Assembly (NCBI RefSeq): GCF_004565475.1 | Contig: NZ_SRHX01000001.1 | Coordinates: 434,001 to 498,000 of the forward strand | Length of the DNA stretch: 64,000 nucleotides | Source: Lonepinella koalarum | Lineage (GTDB): Bacteria; Pseudomonadota; Gammaproteobacteria; Enterobacterales; Pasteurellaceae | Direction: 5' to 3' | Shown here: in pieces, positions 61,239-64,000 of the stretch | How positions within the stretch are numbered: the first letter of the stretch is position 1 | How the letters are laid out: the number at the start of each line of letters is the position of its first letter | The notes under the pieces: generated by a model | What the model was told of the DNA's origin: nothing | Seen by the model: only the letters and a program-made list of their open reading frames with translations | Database searches by the model: none | Translations under genes and position numbers: made by a program

Positions 61239-61355
61239 CCTTTAATATAGTAAGCGGGTCGGCTACAGCGACCTGACGAGGTGGCTATCAAGGCTCTCCT
61301 TGAAATTGTATCCGAACCGTAAGCTCGAGCTTATATTTAATTATTGGAGTTTATT
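61239..61355 (+). promoter_or_regulatory. Structured leader of rpmB mRNA
   Basis: The leader can form a hairpin GGTCG-GCTACAG-CGACC (61257-61273) and a 14-base palindrome TAAGCTCGAGCTTA (61320-61333), shortly before the GGAG ribosome-binding site. A structured leader on a ribosomal-protein operon suggests feedback control by L28 or L33, but no such leader is known to me for this operon. Confidence 0.45.
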
Positions 61356-61592
61356 ATGTCAAGAGTCTGTCAAGTAACAGGCAAGCGTCCAGCCGTTGGT
61401 AACAACCGCTCGCACGCATTGAATGCGACTAAACGTCGTTTTCTACCTAACTTACACACTCACCGTTTTTGGGTTGAGAGTGAAAACCGTTTCGTGACTT
61501 TACGCTTAACAGCGAAAGGAATGCGGATTATTGATAAAAAAGGCATTGATGCAGTTTTAGCTGACATTCGTGCTCGTGGCGAGAAAATCTAA
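61356..61592 (+). CDS. rpmB: Large ribosomal subunit protein bL28
   Basis: A 78-residue basic protein beginning [12 protein letters not shown] and containing [18 protein letters not shown], as in E. coli L28. The ATG at 61356 with GGAG before it is the conserved start; an upstream in-frame TTG is not. Followed 11 bases later by rpmG. Confidence 0.98.
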   Translation: MSRVCQVTGKRPAVGNNRSHALNATKRRFLPNLHTHRFWVESENRFVTLRLTAKGMRIIDKKGIDAVLADIRARGEKI

Positions 61593-61603
61593 GGAGCTAA
61601 AAT

Positions 61604-61774
61604 ATGGCAGCTAAAGGTGCTCGTGAGAAAATTAGATTAGTTTCCACTGCTGAAACTGGTCATTTCTACACAACAACAAAAAACAAACGTAATATGCCTG
61701 AGAAAATGGAAATCAAAAAATTTGATCCTGTGGTGCGTAAACACGTTGTTTATAAAGAAGCAAAAATCAAATAA
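61604..61774 (+). CDS. rpmG: Large ribosomal subunit protein bL33
   Basis: A 56-residue protein, [20 protein letters not shown] at the start and [14 protein letters not shown] at the end; nearly the same as E. coli L33. It has no cysteine, so it is the zinc-independent form. AAGGAG lies before the ATG. Second gene of rpmB-rpmG. Confidence 0.98.
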   Translation: MAAKGAREKIRLVSTAETGHFYTTTKNKRNMPEKMEIKKFDPVVRKHVVYKEAKIK

Positions 61775-61797
61775 TTTGATTTTAAACAGAATGAAAG

Positions 61798-61820
61798 ACC
61801 CGACTCGATCGGGTTTTTTT
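61798..61820 (+). terminator. Intrinsic terminator of rpmB-rpmG
   Basis: Stem ACCCGA (61798-61803) and TCGGGT (61809-61814), 5-base loop, then six T. It precedes mutM by 25 bases, so mutM needs readthrough or its own promoter. Confidence 0.88.
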
Positions 61821-61845
61821 ATAGGTAAATTTTAAGGAAAACAAT

Positions 61846-62658
61846 ATGCCCGAATTACCCGAAGTGGAAACCGCTAAAAATGGTATTGCGCCTTATCTTA
61901 CGGGTTTTACCATTGAAAAAATTATTGTTCGGCAAACTAAATTACGCTGGCAAGTGTCGCCTGAATTAAGCCAGCTTTCTTTGGTCAAAATCACCGCACT
62001 TTCACGCCGTGCTAAATATTTGATTATCCATACCGAACAGGGGTTTATTATTGGTCATTTGGGTATGTCGGGTTCAGTGCGTATTGTGGAAAATAATGAT
62101 CCCGTGGAAAAGCACGATCATCTTGATATGATAATGAATAACGGCAAAATCATGCGTTACAACGATCCTCGCCGTTTTGGGGCGTGGTTATGGACGGATA
62201 ATTTAGATAATTTCCACTTGTTTATGAAACTCGGTCCTGAACCTCTTTCTGATCAATTTAGCGCCGATTATTTATTTAAAAAATCTCGTAAAAAACACAC
62301 CGCACTTAAAGTCTTTCTAATGGATAATGCTGTTGTAGTAGGTGTTGGCAATATTTATGCCAACGAAGTGCTATTTCAATGTGGGCTGCACCCCCAAAAA
62401 TTAGCGGGTACGATCACTAAAAAACAAGCAGAATTACTCGTCGCCACCATTAAAAAAGAGCTACAACGAGCCATTCAACAAGGCGGCACTACCCTAAAAG
62501 ATTTTTTGCAACCTGACGGCAAACCCGGTTATTTTGCTCAAGAATTACAAATTTACGGCAAAGCAGGCAAAAACTGTCCAACGTGCGGTGCAAAAATTGA
62601 GAGTTTGCTCATCGGACAACGCAATAGTTTCTTTTGTACGAAGTGCCAGAAAAAATAG
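61846..62658 (+). CDS. mutM: Formamidopyrimidine-DNA glycosylase (Fpg)
   Basis: Bifunctional glycosylase/AP lyase that removes 8-oxoguanine and formamidopyrimidines. The catalytic Pro2-Glu3 pair is in [10 protein letters not shown]; the helix-two-turn-helix region follows [10 protein letters not shown] and the C-terminal zinc finger has CPTCG and CTKC with the GQRNSFFC loop. Length 270 is normal. Two uptake signals lie inside (61993-62001, 62299-62307). Confidence 0.97.
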   Translation: MPELPEVETAKNGIAPYLTGFTIEKIIVRQTKLRWQVSPELSQLSLVKITALSRRAKYLIIHTEQGFIIGHLGMSGSVRIVENNDPVEKHDHLDMIMNNGKIMRYNDPRRFGAWLWTDNLDNFHLFMKLGPEPLSDQFSADYLFKKSRKKHTALKVFLMDNAVVVGVGNIYANEVLFQCGLHPQKLAGTITKKQAELLVATIKKELQRAIQQGGTTLKDFLQPDGKPGYFAQELQIYGKAGKNCPTCGAKIESLLIGQRNSFFCTKCQKK

Positions 62659-62718
62659 ACAAAATAGAATATTGTGGATTAAAATACCCTTAGTTTTTGA
62701 AGTTATATAGGACAGATT

Positions 62719-63036
62719 ATGGCGAACTGGAACGGCAAATACATCAGCCCTTATGCCGAACACGGTAAAAAGAGTGAACAGGTTAAAAAAATCACGGTAT
62801 CCATTCCGATTAAAGTATTGGAAATTTTAACCAACGAACGCACGCGTCGCCAAATCAAAAACTTACGCCATGCCACCAACAGCGAATTACTATGCGAAGC
62901 CTTTTTACATGCGTTCACTGGTCAACCCCTCCCCACAGACGAAGATCTACTCAAAGATCGCAATAATGAAATTCCTGAAAATGCCAAAGATATTATGCGA
63001 GAGTTGGGGATTGATCCCGATGAGTGGGAATACTAG
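62719..63036 (+). CDS. metJ: Methionine repressor MetJ
   Basis: Ribbon-helix-helix repressor of methionine synthesis that uses S-adenosylmethionine as co-repressor. 105 residues, same length as E. coli MetJ; the DNA-contacting ribbon is [19 protein letters not shown] and the SAM-binding region [20 protein letters not shown]. No methionine-box (AGACGTCT) copy is visible in the 60 bases upstream. The stop codon touches the stop of the converging antiporter gene. Confidence 0.97.
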   Translation: MANWNGKYISPYAEHGKKSEQVKKITVSIPIKVLEILTNERTRRQIKNLRHATNSELLCEAFLHAFTGQPLPTDEDLLKDRNNEIPENAKDIMRELGIDPDEWEY

Positions 63037-64000
63037 CTATCTTTCCCGTTGCAAAATCTGTTGAATCACCATCATGGTTTCCTGATCTTCTTCAATAATC
63101 ACTTGTAGCATTTTTTCGTTTTCAAATTGACGTAAACTAGGGTCATAAGTTTCTGCCATGAGTTTTACCCCGTGGCGATTACGACCAAAAAATTCATTGC
63201 CAATTTCATGGACTTTATCTCTGTCTATCCCTAAGGCTTGTAGGGCTTGTTTACCTGCACGCAAGGCACTGTCAAAAGTTTCACGGACTTCAATATTGGA
63301 TCCGGCACGGGTTAATTCAATGACATGAAAACGATCGTAGGCTCTGGCGATAATTTGGATATGCGGATTGATACTACGCACATGTTTGACAATTTGCGTG
63401 ATTTTATTCGGATTATCTAAAGCTACAATCAATAATTTTGCCGTATCAATCCCAGCCCGCTTGAGCAAATCGGGATGGGTCGCATCACCAAAATAACTTT
63501 TAATGCCTAATTTTTTCATTTGTCCAATTAAAGCCACATCATATTCAATAATGGTGGGATTAAAGCCACAAGAACGTAGTAAGCGGTTAATCACCTGTCC
63601 AAAGCGACCTAGCCCAATTAAGATAATTTCATTTTGTTCGTCAATGGGATCATTTGGACGTTTATCTTGTTTGTGAAAACGTGGCGCAATAAATTTTTGG
63701 TGCAAAATAATAAATACGGGGGTAAGTACCATGGATAACACTACAATTGCCGTCATGTTTGCCTGCATTTCGGCACTGATTACATTTTGTAAAGCGGCAG
63801 TAGAAAATAATACAAAAGCAAACTCTCCTCCTTGTGCCATGACTACAGCACGATCCAAAGAATCTTCTTGATTAGAACCTGTTAGCCTTGCCACAACATA
63901 AATTACCAATCCTTTCATTAACATCATGGCAAACACGCCACCAATAATCAGTAGCCAATGTTCAAATACATAAACAAGATCCAAACTCATGCCTACGCCT
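63037..64000 (-). CDS. Kef-type monovalent cation:proton antiporter, 5' part missing
   Basis: CPA2-family protein. The visible 320 or so codons hold the last hydrophobic segments (about residues 1-105 of this part, with MAQGGEFAFVLFSTA) and the cytosolic RCK/TrkA-N domain (IILIGLGRFGQVINRLL, FGDATHPDLLKRAGID), as in glutathione-gated KefB/KefC. The reading frame is open through the right edge (the GMSLDLVYVF segment aligns with the middle of Kef proteins), so the apparent start at 63990 is internal. Whether it is KefB or KefC cannot be decided. Confidence 0.88.
   Translation of the reverse strand, partial: GVGMSLDLVYVFEHWLLIIGGVFAMMLMKGLVIYVVARLTGSNQEDSLDRAVVMAQGGEFAFVLFSTAALQNVISAEMQANMTAIVVLSMVLTPVFIILHQKFIAPRFHKQDKRPNDPIDEQNEIILIGLGRFGQVINRLLRSCGFNPTIIEYDVALIGQMKKLGIKSYFGDATHPDLLKRAGIDTAKLLIVALDNPNKITQIVKHVRSINPHIQIIARAYDRFHVIELTRAGSNIEVRETFDSALRAGKQALQALGIDRDKVHEIGNEFFGRNRHGVKLMAETYDPSLRQFENEKMLQVIIEEDQETMMVIQQILQRER

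Noticed and set aside
62659-62718. A methionine box for autoregulation of metJ
   Set aside because: No AGACGTCT-like repeat could be found in the 60 bases before metJ.

Overview
The window looks like a chromosomal segment of a Pasteurellaceae bacterium. It is AT-rich, most proteins resemble gammaproteobacterial ones, and I counted at least 22 exact copies of the 9-base Haemophilus-type DNA uptake signal (AAGTGCGGT or its complement), several of them paired in terminator stems. Genus and species cannot be settled from the sequence alone.

Layout. 1-15.7 kb is mostly core: epmB (partial) and efp, perM, arfA, hemB, tatABC, greB, an amine-oxidase-like gene divergent from potD, a YidE-type transporter, an ABC exporter, lpxH and rnr. 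15.7-25.7 kb is an accessory D-galacturonate locus: uxaC-uxaB-uxaA-eda-kdgK on the minus strand, and a TRAP transporter plus an UxuR/ExuR-type regulator on the plus strand, with a shared control region holding a near-perfect CRP site. It lies between rnr and rlmB, which are neighbours in E. coli and (from memory) in H. influenzae. 26.5-34.4 kb is a five-gene minus-strand operon: MFS transporter, OprB-like porin, a 1010-residue three-domain flavoprotein reductase (Old-yellow-enzyme, FMN_bind and fumarate-reductase-like FAD modules), the flavin transferase ApbE that would attach its FMN, and a second MFS transporter. The reductase substrate is unknown. 34.8-43.6 kb is a beta-glucoside PTS cluster with two GH1 6-phospho-beta-glucosidases, two EIIC permeases, one EIIB, one EIIA, a LicR-type PRD regulator and an unassigned membrane protein.

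43.8-64 kb is again mainly core: mreBCD; an uncharacterised ATP-grasp plus esterase pair; the replication-region genes yidC-yidD-rnpA-rpmH facing dnaA-dnaN-recF; a solitary DNA methyltransferase; a SAM methyltransferase; crp; yheU; slmA-dut-coaBC; radC; rpmB-rpmG-mutM; metJ; and a truncated Kef-type antiporter at the right edge.

How it fits together. The window encodes CRP itself, and CRP-like sites lie in front of the galacturonate genes and between the YidE-like and ABC-exporter genes; radC has a possible competence-type (CRP-S) site. The two sugar loci and the reductase operon suggest an organism that uses plant or mucus carbohydrates and may reduce an unsaturated organic acid when electron acceptors are scarce. 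The least explained elements are the reductase operon, the ATP-grasp/esterase pair and the small membrane protein of the PTS cluster. No tRNA, rRNA, insertion sequence, prophage or CRISPR array was seen.
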